From the NCBI RefSeq assembly GCF_003044445.1, contig NZ_POWX01000005.1, forward strand, positions 1 to 64,000: DNA of 64,000 bases, read 5' to 3'. A program made the position numbers and the translations under genes. The notes beneath the pieces are model-generated. The model was not told the origin of the DNA and made no database searches. It was given only the letters and a program-made list of their open reading frames with translations. The stretch is from Neisseria mucosa (GTDB lineage: Bacteria; Pseudomonadota; Gammaproteobacteria; Burkholderiales; Neisseriaceae). Below, piece after piece: positions 34,627 to 42,533 of the stretch. Each line of letters opens with the position of its first letter. Positions within the stretch are counted from its first letter, which is position 1.

Positions 34627-35448
34627 ATGTCTTTGCAAAACATCATCGAAACCGCCTTTGAAAACCGTGCGGACATCACCCCGACCACCGTTACCCCCGA
34701 AGTTAAAGAAGCAGTGTTGGAAACCATCCGCCAACTCGATTCAGGCAAACTGCGCGTTGCCGAACGTTTGGGCGTGGGCGAATGGAAAGTCAACGAATGG
34801 GCGAAAAAAGCCGTGTTGCTGTCGTTCCGCATCCAAGACAACGAAGTCCTCAACGACGGCGTGAACAAATACTTCGACAAAGTGCCTACCAAGTTTGCCG
34901 ATTGGTCTGAAGACGAGTTCCGCGCCGCCGGTTTCCGCGCCGTACCCGGTGCCGTTGCGCGCCGCGGCAGCTTTGTTGCTAAAAACGTCGTATTGATGCC
35001 GTCTTATGTCAACATCGGCGCATACGTTGACGAAGGCGCGATGGTCGATACTTGGGCGACTGTCGGCTCTTGCGCGCAAATCGGTAAAAACGTCCACTTG
35101 AGCGGCGGCGTCGGTATCGGCGGCGTACTCGAACCCCTGCAAGCCAGCCCGACCATCATTGAAGACAACTGCTTCATCGGCGCGCGTTCTGAAATCGTCG
35201 AAGGCGTGATTGTCGAAGAAGGCAGCGTGATTTCTATGGGCGTGTTCATCGGACAATCCACCAAAATCTTCGACCGCACCACCGGCGAAATCTATCAAGG
35301 CCGCGTACCGGCAGGCTCGGTTGTCGTGTCCGGCAGCATGCCTTCGAAAGACGGCAGCCACAGCCTCTACTGCGCCGTCATCGTCAAACGCGTGGACGCG
35401 CAAACCCGCGCCAAAACCAGCGTCAACGAATTGCTGCGCGGTATTTAA
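34627..35448 (+). CDS. dapD: 2,3,4,5-tetrahydropyridine-2,6-dicarboxylate N-succinyltransferase
   Basis: A trimeric left-handed beta-helix enzyme of the succinylase branch of lysine and diaminopimelate synthesis, using succinyl-CoA. An N-terminal helical domain is followed by hexapeptide-repeat coils from about residue 105 (GSFVAKNVVLMPSYVNIGAYVD, IGGVLEPLQASPTIIEDN, VISMGVFIGQST). ATG 34627, with AAAAGGAA upstream, gives 273 residues, the standard size. Frame upstream to 34552 has no homology. It probably runs as a single gene and is followed by a DUS terminator. Confidence 0.96.
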   Translation: MSLQNIIETAFENRADITPTTVTPEVKEAVLETIRQLDSGKLRVAERLGVGEWKVNEWAKKAVLLSFRIQDNEVLNDGVNKYFDKVPTKFADWSEDEFRAAGFRAVPGAVARRGSFVAKNVVLMPSYVNIGAYVDEGAMVDTWATVGSCAQIGKNVHLSGGVGIGGVLEPLQASPTIIEDNCFIGARSEIVEGVIVEEGSVISMGVFIGQSTKIFDRTTGEIYQGRVPAGSVVVSGSMPSKDGSHSLYCAVIVKRVDAQTRAKTSVNELLRGI

Positions 35449-35536
35449 TCGGAGAACAAAAAAGGGGAGAGGTCGTCTGAAACAGCGCAAAACATAAATG
35501 TGCTTCAGGCAAACGGTTTCCCCTTGTTTGAATGGA

Positions 35537-35585
35537 AAGAGGTCGTCTGAAAACCGGATTCCGGGTTTTCAGACGACCTCTTTGT
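35537..35585 (+). terminator. DUS hairpin terminator after dapD
   Basis: AAGAGGTCGTCTGAAAACC pairs with GGTTTTCAGACGACCTCTTT over a short loop. A lone DUS also lies just upstream near 35470. Confidence 0.8.
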
Positions 35586-35773
35586 TTACGGTATGTGGCG
35601 ATATTGCGTTGTATGGCTTGAAATGGAGAAGTAGAAAAATATAATTTAAAACAATATATTATCCTGTTTTTCTAGAATTGTTGTATGCAATCGCGTATAA
35701 TTTTGCGATTAATTTGTTTAACGGTCGTATCAGACGCAGGCCGTCTGAAACCGGATACAGGAGCCCAATTACC

Positions 35774-36379
35774 ATGATGACCTTATATTCAGGCATTACC
35801 TGCCCGTTCAGCCAACGCTGCCGTTTCGTGTTGTACGAAAAAGGCATGGATTTTGAAATCAAAGATGTCGATATTTTCAACAAACCCGAAGACCTTGCCG
35901 TCATGAATCCGTACAATCAAGTACCTGTTTTGGTTGAACGCGACCTCATCTTGCACGAGTCCAACATCATCAACGAGTATATCGACGAACGTTTCCCGCA
36001 TCCGCAACTGATGCCCGGCGATCCCGTGATGCGCGGACGCGGGCGTTTGGTATTGTTCCGCATGGAAAAAGAATTGTTCAACTTCGTCCATGTTTTGGAA
36101 AACCCCAACGCGACCAACAAAGAACAGGCCAAAGCGCGCGAAGCCATCGGTAACGGGCTGACAATGCTGGCTCCTGCTTTTGCGAAGAGCAAATACATCC
36201 TCGGCGAAGATTTTTCTATGATTGACGTAGCGCTGTCTCCCTTGTTGTGGCGGCTTGATCATTACGACATCAAACTCGGCAAATCCGCCGCACCTTTGTT
36301 GAAATACGCCGAGCGCATTTTCCAACGCGAGGCTTTCATCGAAGCGCTGACGCCCGCCGAGAAAGCCATGCGCCGATAA
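35774..36379 (+). CDS. sspA: Stringent starvation protein A (glutathione-S-transferase fold)
   Basis: An RNA-polymerase-associated regulator that in gammaproteobacteria controls stress genes. The GST fold is clear: an N-terminal thioredoxin domain with MMTLYSGITCPFSQRCRF and NPYNQVPVLVERDLILHESNII, then a helical C-terminal domain. It has 201 residues from ATG 35774, which follows AGGAG about ten bases upstream; the next codon is also ATG. sspB starts 20 bases after its stop, the usual sspAB pair. Confidence 0.94.
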   Translation: MMTLYSGITCPFSQRCRFVLYEKGMDFEIKDVDIFNKPEDLAVMNPYNQVPVLVERDLILHESNIINEYIDERFPHPQLMPGDPVMRGRGRLVLFRMEKELFNFVHVLENPNATNKEQAKAREAIGNGLTMLAPAFAKSKYILGEDFSMIDVALSPLLWRLDHYDIKLGKSAAPLLKYAERIFQREAFIEALTPAEKAMRR

Positions 36380-36398
36380 GCTTCCGAAAGGAGATACC

Positions 36399-36815
36399 AT
36401 GACGACTTCGACCAAACCCTATCTGCTTCGTGCCTTATATGAATGGTGTACGGACAATGGCCAAACGCCGCATCTGGTCGTTTGGGTTAACGAACATACC
36501 CGCGTACCTATGCAATATGTCCGCGACAATGAAATCGTACTGAATATCGGCCCGACCGCCAGCCATAATCTGAATATCGATAACGATTGGATCAGCTTTT
36601 CCGCCCGTTTCGGCGGGGTGGCGCACGATATTTGGATTCCCGTCGGCCATGTTATCAGTATCTTCTCCCGAGAAAGCGGGGAGGGGATGGGGTTCGAAGT
36701 CGAGCCTTACGAAGCAGATGCTTCCGGTAATGAGGCGCAGCAGGAGCCGGCGGCAGATAAGCCGAGTGACGGCGAGCCTGCCAAGTCGGGCAAGGTATTG
36801 AAGTTCGTCAAATAA
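36399..36815 (+). CDS. sspB: ClpXP protease specificity-enhancing factor SspB
   Basis: An adaptor that carries ssrA-tagged, stalled-ribosome products to ClpXP. The folded N-terminal domain (KPYLLRALYEWCTDNGQTPHLVVWV, then IVLNIGPTASHNL and ISFSARFGGVAHDIWIPVG) is followed by a disordered Glu/Ala-rich linker. The C-terminal ClpX-binding tail is KVLKFVK. At 138 residues it is slightly shorter than the E. coli protein. It is co-transcribed with sspA. Confidence 0.95.
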   Translation: MTTSTKPYLLRALYEWCTDNGQTPHLVVWVNEHTRVPMQYVRDNEIVLNIGPTASHNLNIDNDWISFSARFGGVAHDIWIPVGHVISIFSRESGEGMGFEVEPYEADASGNEAQQEPAADKPSDGEPAKSGKVLKFVK

Positions 36816-36819
36816 AACG

Positions 36820-36856
36820 AAAGGTCGTCTGAAAGTAGATTTCAGACGACCTTTTT
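36820..36856. terminator. DUS hairpin terminator after sspB
   Basis: AAAGGTCGTCTGAAA pairs with TTTCAGACGACCTTTTT over a short loop. It lies between the convergent sspB and GNAT genes and can serve both. Confidence 0.85.
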
Positions 36857-36898
36857 ACTGATACGCATGATCTTTCAGGTTGGGTTCTTTGGGGAGGA

Positions 36899-37390
36899 TT
36901 ACGTTATCCGTTTGCCCAAGATGACCACATCCGCTGTTTCCAAATCGCACACTGCGGGCAATCTGCCCCATTCTTGAAAACCGAACGAGTGAAAAAGATG
37001 CAGGCTGGGGTGGTTGTGTCCGAAAATCACGGCCAAAACGTTTTTAATACCCAAGGAGGGTGCACGCTCCAGCATATTGCGCAGCAGGATTTTACCGACG
37101 CCGACCCCGCGCATATTGTGTCGGACATAAATACTGATTTCCGCGCTGATATGATACGCGTGGCGCGGATAATAATCGCTGAAGCTGCCCCATGCCAGCA
37201 ATTCGCCGCTATGGTTTTTCAAGACATAAAGCGGGCGTTTGCCGGAATGTGCTTCAAACCAAGGCTTGCGGGTTTCGATGCTGACGGGCGATAAATCGGC
37301 GGTGGATTGGCGCGCTTCAATCGTACTGTTGTAGATTTCGACAATGTCGGGCAGGTCTTCTGTTTTCGCCAGAGTAATCGTGTATTCCAT
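36899..37390 (-). CDS. GNAT-family N-acetyltransferase (phosphinothricin acetyltransferase-like)
   Basis: A 163-residue acetyl-CoA-dependent acetyltransferase. The opening ITLAKTEDLPDIVEIYNSTIE, the ISIYVRHNMRGVGVGKILLRNML acetyl-CoA loop and LHLFHSFGFQEWGRLP are typical of the Pat/YncA subgroup. The substrate is unknown. Its ATG 37390 lies directly against a DUS: the 18-base gap after the isochorismatase stop is nearly all TCGTCTGAAA plus AGG, so the DUS seems to carry the Shine-Dalgarno (AGG ten bases before ATG). It is the second gene of a two-gene operon. Confidence 0.88.
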   Translation of the reverse strand: MEYTITLAKTEDLPDIVEIYNSTIEARQSTADLSPVSIETRKPWFEAHSGKRPLYVLKNHSGELLAWGSFSDYYPRHAYHISAEISIYVRHNMRGVGVGKILLRNMLERAPSLGIKNVLAVIFGHNHPSLHLFHSFGFQEWGRLPAVCDLETADVVILGKRIT

Positions 37391-37408
37391 TTTCAGACGA
37401 CCTGCCGA

Positions 37409-37942
37409 CTATTGGATGAGTTTGGAAATGGTTTTAAAGGCAGGATGTTTCGCATCACCCATCAGGTTGAATAATAGACTCTCAACGTTGGATACGGCAG
37501 CTCCGGCAGTAAGCATCTGCTGCAAGGCATTGTCTTTGTTAAGCGGGTTTCTGGAGGTGGTACATTCGTAAGGAATGTGGACGCGGATATTGTGCTTGAG
37601 CAAGTCCAAGGTCGTCTGAAGCATACAGATGTGCGCTTCCGCACCGATTAAGATGATGTTTTCGATTTGTTTCTCTTTCAGAATGGCCATGACTTCGGGT
37701 GATGCGGCAGAAAAACGGGTTTTTTCGAATATCGGCGTATTGTGCAAAAGCAGGGATATGGCGGGAACCGTTTTACCCAAACCCTTCGGATATTGTTCCG
37801 TTGCTGCAAACGGTATGTTTAGAGCCGACAAGCCTTGCAGCAGGATGCGGCAATGTTCGACCATTTGTTCACTGCCGTGCAATGCGGGCAGCAGGCGTTC
37901 TTGAATATCGACAATCAGGCAAAGCGTATTTTCCGTGTTCAT
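37409..37942 (-). CDS. Isochorismatase-family hydrolase (YcaC-like)
   Basis: A 177-residue cysteine hydrolase of the isochorismatase superfamily. The catalytic set is visible: Asp in IVDIQERL, Lys in EKTRFSA and Cys in GAEAHICMLQTTLDLL, followed by VHIPYECTTSRNPLNK. The real substrate is unknown; members hydrolyse nicotinamide, ureido or related amides. It has a good Shine-Dalgarno (AAAGGAAATCCAA) before ATG 37942 and is followed by the GNAT gene 18 bases on. Confidence 0.88.
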   Translation of the reverse strand: MNTENTLCLIVDIQERLLPALHGSEQMVEHCRILLQGLSALNIPFAATEQYPKGLGKTVPAISLLLHNTPIFEKTRFSAASPEVMAILKEKQIENIILIGAEAHICMLQTTLDLLKHNIRVHIPYECTTSRNPLNKDNALQQMLTAGAAVSNVESLLFNLMGDAKHPAFKTISKLIQ

Positions 37943-38144
37943 TTGGATTTCCTTTCAGACGACTTTGGGAAGAGGTTGTTTGTGTATATGCTGCATCAAA
38001 ACGGTAAAAGTACTTAAAGTCTGTTTATTTTAAGAAAAACAAGTGGGAAAGGTAAGACGGTCGGTCAAACTGTTCTGTATTATACAAAGGCTCTTATAAG
38101 AAGAGCCAATTAAAACAACTTACATATCACACGGAGGTAATACT
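37943..38144. other. Divergent promoter region before the glsB-like gene
   Basis: About 200 bases hold the start regions of the isochorismatase gene (minus) and the small membrane protein gene (plus). A DUS lies near 37957. No other feature is supported. Confidence 0.4.
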
Positions 38145-38393
38145 ATGGGATGGATCGTTACGATTATTATCGGTTTCATCGTTGGTGCTTTGGCAAAATT
38201 CCTGCATCCGGGTAAGGAAAATTTCGGATTCATTATGACGACTCTGTTGGGTATTGGCGGGTCTGCGTTGGCAGGATTTGTGGGGCAAAAATTAGGTTGG
38301 TATCACGTGGGTGAACCTGCCGGATGGATTGCCTCAACCATTTTTGCCGTAATCATTTTGGCGGTTTATACACGGTTTTTGAAAAACCGCTAA
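38145..38393 (+). CDS. GlsB/YeaQ/YmgE-family small membrane stress protein
   Basis: An 82-residue inner-membrane protein of the transglycosylase-associated (YmgE) family. Three hydrophobic helices are evident: GWIVTIIIGFIVGALAKFL, NFGFIMTTLLGIGGSALAGFVG and WIASTIFAVIILAVYTRFL. The family wording GALAKFLHPGKENFGFI is typical. The function is linked to stress but unknown in detail. The ATG at 38145 follows a strong ACGGAGGTAATACT Shine-Dalgarno. A rho-independent terminator follows at 38452. Confidence 0.9.
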   Translation: MGWIVTIIIGFIVGALAKFLHPGKENFGFIMTTLLGIGGSALAGFVGQKLGWYHVGEPAGWIASTIFAVIILAVYTRFLKNR

Positions 38394-38451
38394 TCTGATA
38401 TAGATGATTAAAGCAGGCCGGAATATCGGTCTGTATTTAGGATTGAAATGG

Positions 38452-38506
38452 AAAAGCCCATGTTGTTATTTCCCGTACAAGCGGGAACGGCAGCTTGGGC
38501 TTTTGG
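38452..38506 (+). terminator. Terminator after the YmgE-like gene
   Basis: AAAAGCCCA pairs with TGGGCTTTT, and the loop holds a second hairpin (TCCCGT with GCGGGA). A T-rich end follows on the plus strand. Confidence 0.7.
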
Positions 38507-38568
38507 GTTTGAACTTTGTATATTTGAAAGAAAAATAGGGGTATAGATAATGGAACAATATAAAAAGT

Positions 38569-38600
38569 AAAAGACCTGCATATTTTATGCAGGTCTTTTA
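38569..38600 (-). terminator. Terminator of the tRNA His-Arg-Pro operon
   Basis: AAAAGACCTGCATA pairs with TATGCAGGTCTTTT, flanked by A and T runs. It lies directly downstream of tRNA-His on the minus strand. Confidence 0.9.
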
Positions 38601-38603
38601 TTT

Positions 38604-38680
38604 TGGGGTGGCTGATGGGGCTCGAACCCACGACAACTGGAATCACAATCCAGGGCTCTACCAACTGAGCTACAGCCACC
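38604..38680 (-). tRNA. tRNA-His (anticodon GTG)
   Basis: A 77-base tRNA on the minus strand. The acceptor starts GGTGGCTG and the 3' end is CAGCCACCCCA, with an extra 5' G (position -1) facing C73 as in tRNA-His. The anticodon loop TTGTGAT gives GTG. CCA is encoded. It is third in the tRNA operon Pro-Arg-His. Confidence 0.97.
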
Positions 38681-38695
38681 GTAAAACTAAAATTT

Positions 38696-38772
38696 TGGCA
38701 CGCCCGACAGGAATCGAACCTGTAACCCCCGACTTAGAAGGTCGGTGCTCTATCCGGTTGAGCTACGGGCGC
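38696..38772 (-). tRNA. tRNA-Arg (anticodon TCT)
   Basis: A 77-base tRNA on the minus strand: acceptor GCGCCCG pairs with CGGGCGT (one G-T pair), the anticodon loop CTTCTAA gives TCT, and the T arm is ACAGG-TTCGATT-CCTGT. CCA is encoded. It is the middle tRNA of the operon. Confidence 0.97.
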
Positions 38773-38799
38773 TCATGCCGATTCGTGCTAAAGCATTAT

Positions 38800-38877
38800 T
38801 GGTCGGGGCGGTGGGATTCGAACTCACGACCCTCTGCTCCCAAAGCAGATGCGCTAACCGGGCTGCGCTACGCCCCG
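38800..38877 (-). tRNA. tRNA-Pro (anticodon TGG)
   Basis: A 78-base tRNA on the minus strand: acceptor CGGGGCG pairs with CGCCCCG, the anticodon loop TTTGGGA gives TGG, and CCA is encoded. The T stem GTGAG/CCCAC contains one A-C mismatch. It is the first tRNA of the operon. Confidence 0.95.
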
Positions 38878-38891
38878 ACTTGAAGAATGAA

Positions 38892-38920
38892 ACTATACAC
38901 ATAGGTTTGTAAAAGGTCAA
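38892..38920 (-). promoter_or_regulatory. Sigma-70 promoter of the tRNA Pro-Arg-His operon
   Basis: On the minus strand TTGACC and TATAGT are separated by exactly 17 bases. The -10 ends about 14 bases before mature tRNA-Pro. Confidence 0.8.
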
Positions 38921-39118
38921 CTGTATTTTTAAGTTTGTTTTTATTTCTTGTCCTATCTTTTTATTTTTCATTAAGATTTATTTTTATGGGTATGCCAGGA
39001 AATGGAATGGGAATAGGGGTTTGAATGTGCAGGAATGTGGTTTTACGGGATGTGTCAAACCGGTTTAAAAATGCGATAATTGCCGATATTGTTTCATTTT
39101 GATTGGGAAGGAAGGTTT

Positions 39119-39970
39119 ATGGCTGCACAATTAATCAACGGTAAAGAGGTGTCGTTCAAAAGACTGGCAAAAGTTGCCGAAGCGGTGGTAAAGCGTCAGG
39201 AAGATGGTTTGCGCGAACCTTGTTTGGCGGTCATTTTGGTGGGTAATGATCCTGCCAGTGCGGTATATGTCCGCAATAAAAAGCTGGCTTGCGAAAAATG
39301 CGGTATCCGTTCTTTGTCTTATGAGCTGCCCGAATCGACTTCCCAAGAAGAGTTGTTGGATTTGGTCGGGCGATTAAATGAAGATGATGCTGTGGACGGT
39401 ATTTTGGTGCAGCTTCCGTTGCCGGCACATATCGACAGTCAGGCCGTTCTGGAAAATATTGTTCCACATAAGGATGTGGACGGCTTCCATCCTTACAATA
39501 TAGGACGGCTGGTAGTGAAAATGCCGCTGATGCGGCCATGTACGCCCAAAGGCGTAATGACGCTTTTGGAAGAATACGGGGTCGATCCAAAAGGGAAAAA
39601 GGCGGTTGTTGTCGGCGCTTCAAATATTGTAGGCAGACCCCAGGCTTTGGAACTATTGTTGGCACGCGCGACGGTAACGGTATGCCACAGCGCGACGCAG
39701 AATCTTGCTGATGAAGTGGCTGCGGCGGATATTTTGGTCGTCGGCGTGGGTATCCCGAATTTTGTTAAAGGCAGTTGGATTAAGCCCGGTGCGGTTGTGA
39801 TTGATGTCGGTATCAACCGTTTGGAAGATGGCAGTTTGTGCGGTGATGTGGAGATTGATGTGGCAAAAGAACGGGCCGGCATGATTACCCCTGTTCCCGG
39901 CGGCGTCGGCCCGATGACGATTGCGACGCTTTTGGAAAATACCTTGCACGCGGCTACACTGCATGACTGA
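39119..39970 (+). CDS. folD: Methylenetetrahydrofolate dehydrogenase / methenyltetrahydrofolate cyclohydrolase
   Basis: A bifunctional one-carbon enzyme that converts 5,10-methylene-THF to 10-formyl-THF. The active-site helix with Tyr-x3-Lys is VYVRNKKLACEKCGI, VDGILVQLPLPAHID is the folate site, and the NADP fold holds GASNIVGRP and VTVCHSAT. The conserved end is PVPGGVGPMTIATLLENT. ATG 39119, with GAAGG upstream, gives 283 residues; the frame upstream to 39080 is not conserved. It is a single gene, followed by a terminator. Confidence 0.96.
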   Translation: MAAQLINGKEVSFKRLAKVAEAVVKRQEDGLREPCLAVILVGNDPASAVYVRNKKLACEKCGIRSLSYELPESTSQEELLDLVGRLNEDDAVDGILVQLPLPAHIDSQAVLENIVPHKDVDGFHPYNIGRLVVKMPLMRPCTPKGVMTLLEEYGVDPKGKKAVVVGASNIVGRPQALELLLARATVTVCHSATQNLADEVAAADILVVGVGIPNFVKGSWIKPGAVVIDVGINRLEDGSLCGDVEIDVAKERAGMITPVPGGVGPMTIATLLENTLHAATLHD

Positions 39971-39988
39971 ATGATATAAATTGTTATA

Positions 39989-40052
39989 GAAAAGCCGAGC
40001 CGGAATACCCGGGAGGGATACGGTGTCCCGCGTGTTCCGGCTTGGCTTTTTG
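39989..40052 (+). terminator. folD terminator
   Basis: AAAAGCCGAGCCGGAATAC pairs, with small bulges, with GTTCCGGCTTGGCTTTTT across a loop that itself folds (CCCGGG-type). A T run follows. Confidence 0.85.
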
Positions 40053-40062
40053 ATGTCGTGGT

Positions 40063-40121
40063 AAAGGTCGTCTGAAATCAGTCGGTACATGATTGCCCCT
40101 TACGATTTCAGACGACCTTTT
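40063..40121. terminator. DUS hairpin between folD and rmlA
   Basis: AAAGGTCGTCTGAAATC pairs with GATTTCAGACGACCTTT, with a 25-base loop and A and T runs outside. It lies just past the rmlA stop codon on the minus strand. Confidence 0.75.
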
Positions 40122-40122
40122 T

Positions 40123-40989
40123 TTATTTTTTCAACAGGTGCAGCAGATATTGACCGTATTGGTTTTTTGCCATCGGGCGGGCGAGTTCTTCCAAACGCTC
40201 GTCTGAAAGCCAGCCGTTACGCCAAGCGATTTCTTCGAGGCAGGCAACTTGCAGGTCTTGGATGTTTTGCACGGTTTGGACGAATGAAGCGGCTTCGTGC
40301 AGGCTTTCGTGCGTACCGGTGTCCAACCATGCAAAGCCGCGTCCCAAAAGCTGGACGGACAATGAACCATCGTCAAGATACATTTGGTTGAGTGTGCTGA
40401 TTTCGAGTTCGCCGCGTGCGGAGGGTTTGACTTGTTTGGCAAATTCTACGACGCGGTTGTCGTAGAAATATAAGCCTGTTACCGCCCAGTCGGATTTGGG
40501 CTGCTTCGGTTTTTCTTCGATGGATAAGGCGTTGAAGTTTTCGTCAAATTCAACGACGCCGAAACGTTCAGGGTCTTTGACTTGGTAGCCGAACACGGTG
40601 GCACCGTGTTGTTTGGAGGCAGCTTGTTTCAGGGTTTGGGTGAACGATTGGCCGTAGAAAATATTGTCGCCCAAAACCAAACAGACGTTGTCGTTGCCGA
40701 TAAATTCTTCGCCGATGATGAATGCTTGTGCCAAGCCGTCAGGGCTGGGCTGCTCGGCATAGCTGATGGAGATGCCGAAATCGCTGCCGTCACCCAGCAG
40801 TCGTCTGAAAGAGGGATTGTCTTCGGGGGTGGTGATGACCAAGATTTCACGTATTCCTGCCAGCATCAATACGGACAGGGGATAGTAAATCATGGGTTTG
40901 TCGTACACGGGCAGAAGCTGCTTGGACACACCGCGCGTGATGGGGTAGAGGCGTGTGCCGCTGCCGCCGGCAAGGATGATGCCTTTCAT
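40123..40989 (-). CDS. rmlA: Glucose-1-phosphate thymidylyltransferase
   Basis: Makes dTDP-glucose, the first step to dTDP-rhamnose or related sugars for surface glycans. The nucleotide-binding loop GGSGTRLYPITRGVSKQLLPVYDKPMIYYPL is preserved, as are LVLGDNIFYG, EEKPKQPKSDWAVTGLYFYD and GRGFAWLDTGTHESL. At 288 residues it is complete. It sits in the order rmlB, unknown gene, rmlA, all on the minus strand; rmlC and rmlD are not in the window. Confidence 0.95.
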   Translation of the reverse strand: MKGIILAGGSGTRLYPITRGVSKQLLPVYDKPMIYYPLSVLMLAGIREILVITTPEDNPSFRRLLGDGSDFGISISYAEQPSPDGLAQAFIIGEEFIGNDNVCLVLGDNIFYGQSFTQTLKQAASKQHGATVFGYQVKDPERFGVVEFDENFNALSIEEKPKQPKSDWAVTGLYFYDNRVVEFAKQVKPSARGELEISTLNQMYLDDGSLSVQLLGRGFAWLDTGTHESLHEAASFVQTVQNIQDLQVACLEEIAWRNGWLSDERLEELARPMAKNQYGQYLLHLLKK

Positions 40990-41042
40990 GGGTTTTCTCC
41001 TGAGTAGTGTGTGTTTGCGTGATTTTCAGACGGCCTTCGGTC

Positions 41043-41414
41043 TTAAAGAGGCTTGCCGTTTCTCATGCCGAAGAAGCTTTTGATATCGAAGTAAATGGAA
41101 CGGATGTCACCAGCTTCATTTTGAACGTCAATACGGTCATAGACGCTGTCATTTTTCTTTAACAGAGCTTGTCCGACTACACGATATTCAGGCATGTGTT
41201 CTTCAATCCAGGAGTATTCGGCGGCAATGCCACGCATAGTATCATTTTCAATGATGACAATTGCCCTTTCGATAGAGCTACCATCGGCTTTTATTGTCTT
41301 CTGAACTGTCGTTTGTGCAACATGATGTCGTGTTTCTTTGGCTGAAATTGGCGTAGAAACAAACAAGACGGAGGTCAAAGTTGCTAATAAGAAAATGCGG
41401 AATGGAGAGTACAT
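41043..41414 (-). CDS. Small secreted protein of unknown function between rmlB and rmlA
   Basis: A 123-residue protein with a clear signal peptide (FLLATLTSVLFVSTPISA). The mature part has a run of alternating strand-like segments (IERAIVIIENDT, YRVVGQALLKKND, VYDRIDVQNEAGDIRSIYFDIKSFFGM). I know no family for it. It lies between rmlB and rmlA in the same direction, with gaps of about 54 bases on each side, and may be an unrelated insertion in that locus. No membrane helix follows the signal. Confidence 0.65.
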   Translation of the reverse strand: MYSPFRIFLLATLTSVLFVSTPISAKETRHHVAQTTVQKTIKADGSSIERAIVIIENDTMRGIAAEYSWIEEHMPEYRVVGQALLKKNDSVYDRIDVQNEAGDIRSIYFDIKSFFGMRNGKPL

Positions 41415-41468
41415 GGATATTCCTTTGTATGATGAAGTCTGATGTTTTCAATAGAAGGATTGCATAGT

Positions 41469-42533
41469 TTACAACTTACCTAAACGTTCCAAACGGTAGT
41501 TGCCGTTCAATACGTTTTGCCACCAGGTTTTGTTGTCCAAATACCATTGCACTGTTTTGCGGATACCGGATTCAAACGTTTCCTGCGGTTTCCAGCCCAG
41601 TTCCCTGCCGATTTTGGCGGCGTCGATGGCATAGCGTACGTCATGACCAGGGCGGTCTTGCACGAAGGTAATCAAATCTTCGTACCGTGCTACGCCGGCA
41701 GGTTTTTCAGGAACGAGTTCTTCCAGCAGGGCGCAGATGGTTTTGACCACTTCGATATTGGCTTTTTCATTGTGTCCGCCAATGTTGTAGGTTTCGCCGA
41801 CGACGCCTTCGGTAACAACCTGATACAGCGCGCGGGCGTGGTCTTCGACAAACAGCCAGTCGCGGATTTGCATCCCGTCGCCGTACACAGGCAGCGGTTT
41901 GCCGTCGAGCGCGTTCAGAATCATTAACGGGATGAGTTTTTCGGGGAAATGGTACGGACCGTAGTTGTTCGAGCAGTTGGTTACGATGGTCGGCAGACCG
42001 TAGGTGCGCAGCCATGCACGCACAAGATGGTCGCTGGACGCTTTGGAGGCAGAGTAGGGGCTGGACGGGGCGTAGGGCGTGGTTTCGGTAAACAAATCGT
42101 CCGTGCCGTGTAAGTCGCCATAGACTTCATCGGTGGAAATATGGTGGAAACGGAACGCCGCCTGTTTTTCAGACGACATTTGCTGCCAATAGGTACGCGC
42201 CGCTTCCAGCAGGTTGAATGTGCCGACGATGTTGGTTTGTATGAATTCGCCGGCGGAATCGATAGAGCGGTCAACATGACTCTCCGCAGCCAAGTGCATC
42301 ACAGCATCAGGCTGGTGTTGTGCAAACACGCGGCCAAGTTCGGCACGATCGCAAATGTCCACTTGCTCAAAAGCGTAGCGCGGGCTGTCGGCTACGTCGG
42401 TCAGTGATTCGAGATTGCCTGCGTAGGTCAGTTTGTCAAGGTTGACGACGGAATCTTGGGTATTTTTGATGATATGGCGGACGACTGCCGAGCCGATAAA
42501 GCCCGCGCCGCCGGTAACGAGGATTTTTTTCAT
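41469..42533 (-). CDS. rmlB: dTDP-glucose 4,6-dehydratase
   Basis: Converts dTDP-glucose to dTDP-4-keto-6-deoxyglucose with NAD. The Rossmann start is TGGAGFIGSAVVRHI, the catalytic Tyr-x3-Lys is in PYSASKASSDHLVRAW, and HISTDEVYGDL and NCSNNYGPYHFPEKLIPLMI complete the family signature. It has 354 residues. It is probably the first gene of an operon with the unknown secreted gene and rmlA. The pathway partners rmlC/rmlD must lie elsewhere. Confidence 0.95.
   Translation of the reverse strand: MKKILVTGGAGFIGSAVVRHIIKNTQDSVVNLDKLTYAGNLESLTDVADSPRYAFEQVDICDRAELGRVFAQHQPDAVMHLAAESHVDRSIDSAGEFIQTNIVGTFNLLEAARTYWQQMSSEKQAAFRFHHISTDEVYGDLHGTDDLFTETTPYAPSSPYSASKASSDHLVRAWLRTYGLPTIVTNCSNNYGPYHFPEKLIPLMILNALDGKPLPVYGDGMQIRDWLFVEDHARALYQVVTEGVVGETYNIGGHNEKANIEVVKTICALLEELVPEKPAGVARYEDLITFVQDRPGHDVRYAIDAAKIGRELGWKPQETFESGIRKTVQWYLDNKTWWQNVLNGNYRLERLGKL

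Noticed and set aside
38437..38679. Minus-strand 80-codon frame across the tRNA-His gene
   Set aside because: It translates a tRNA and terminators, so it is not a protein gene.
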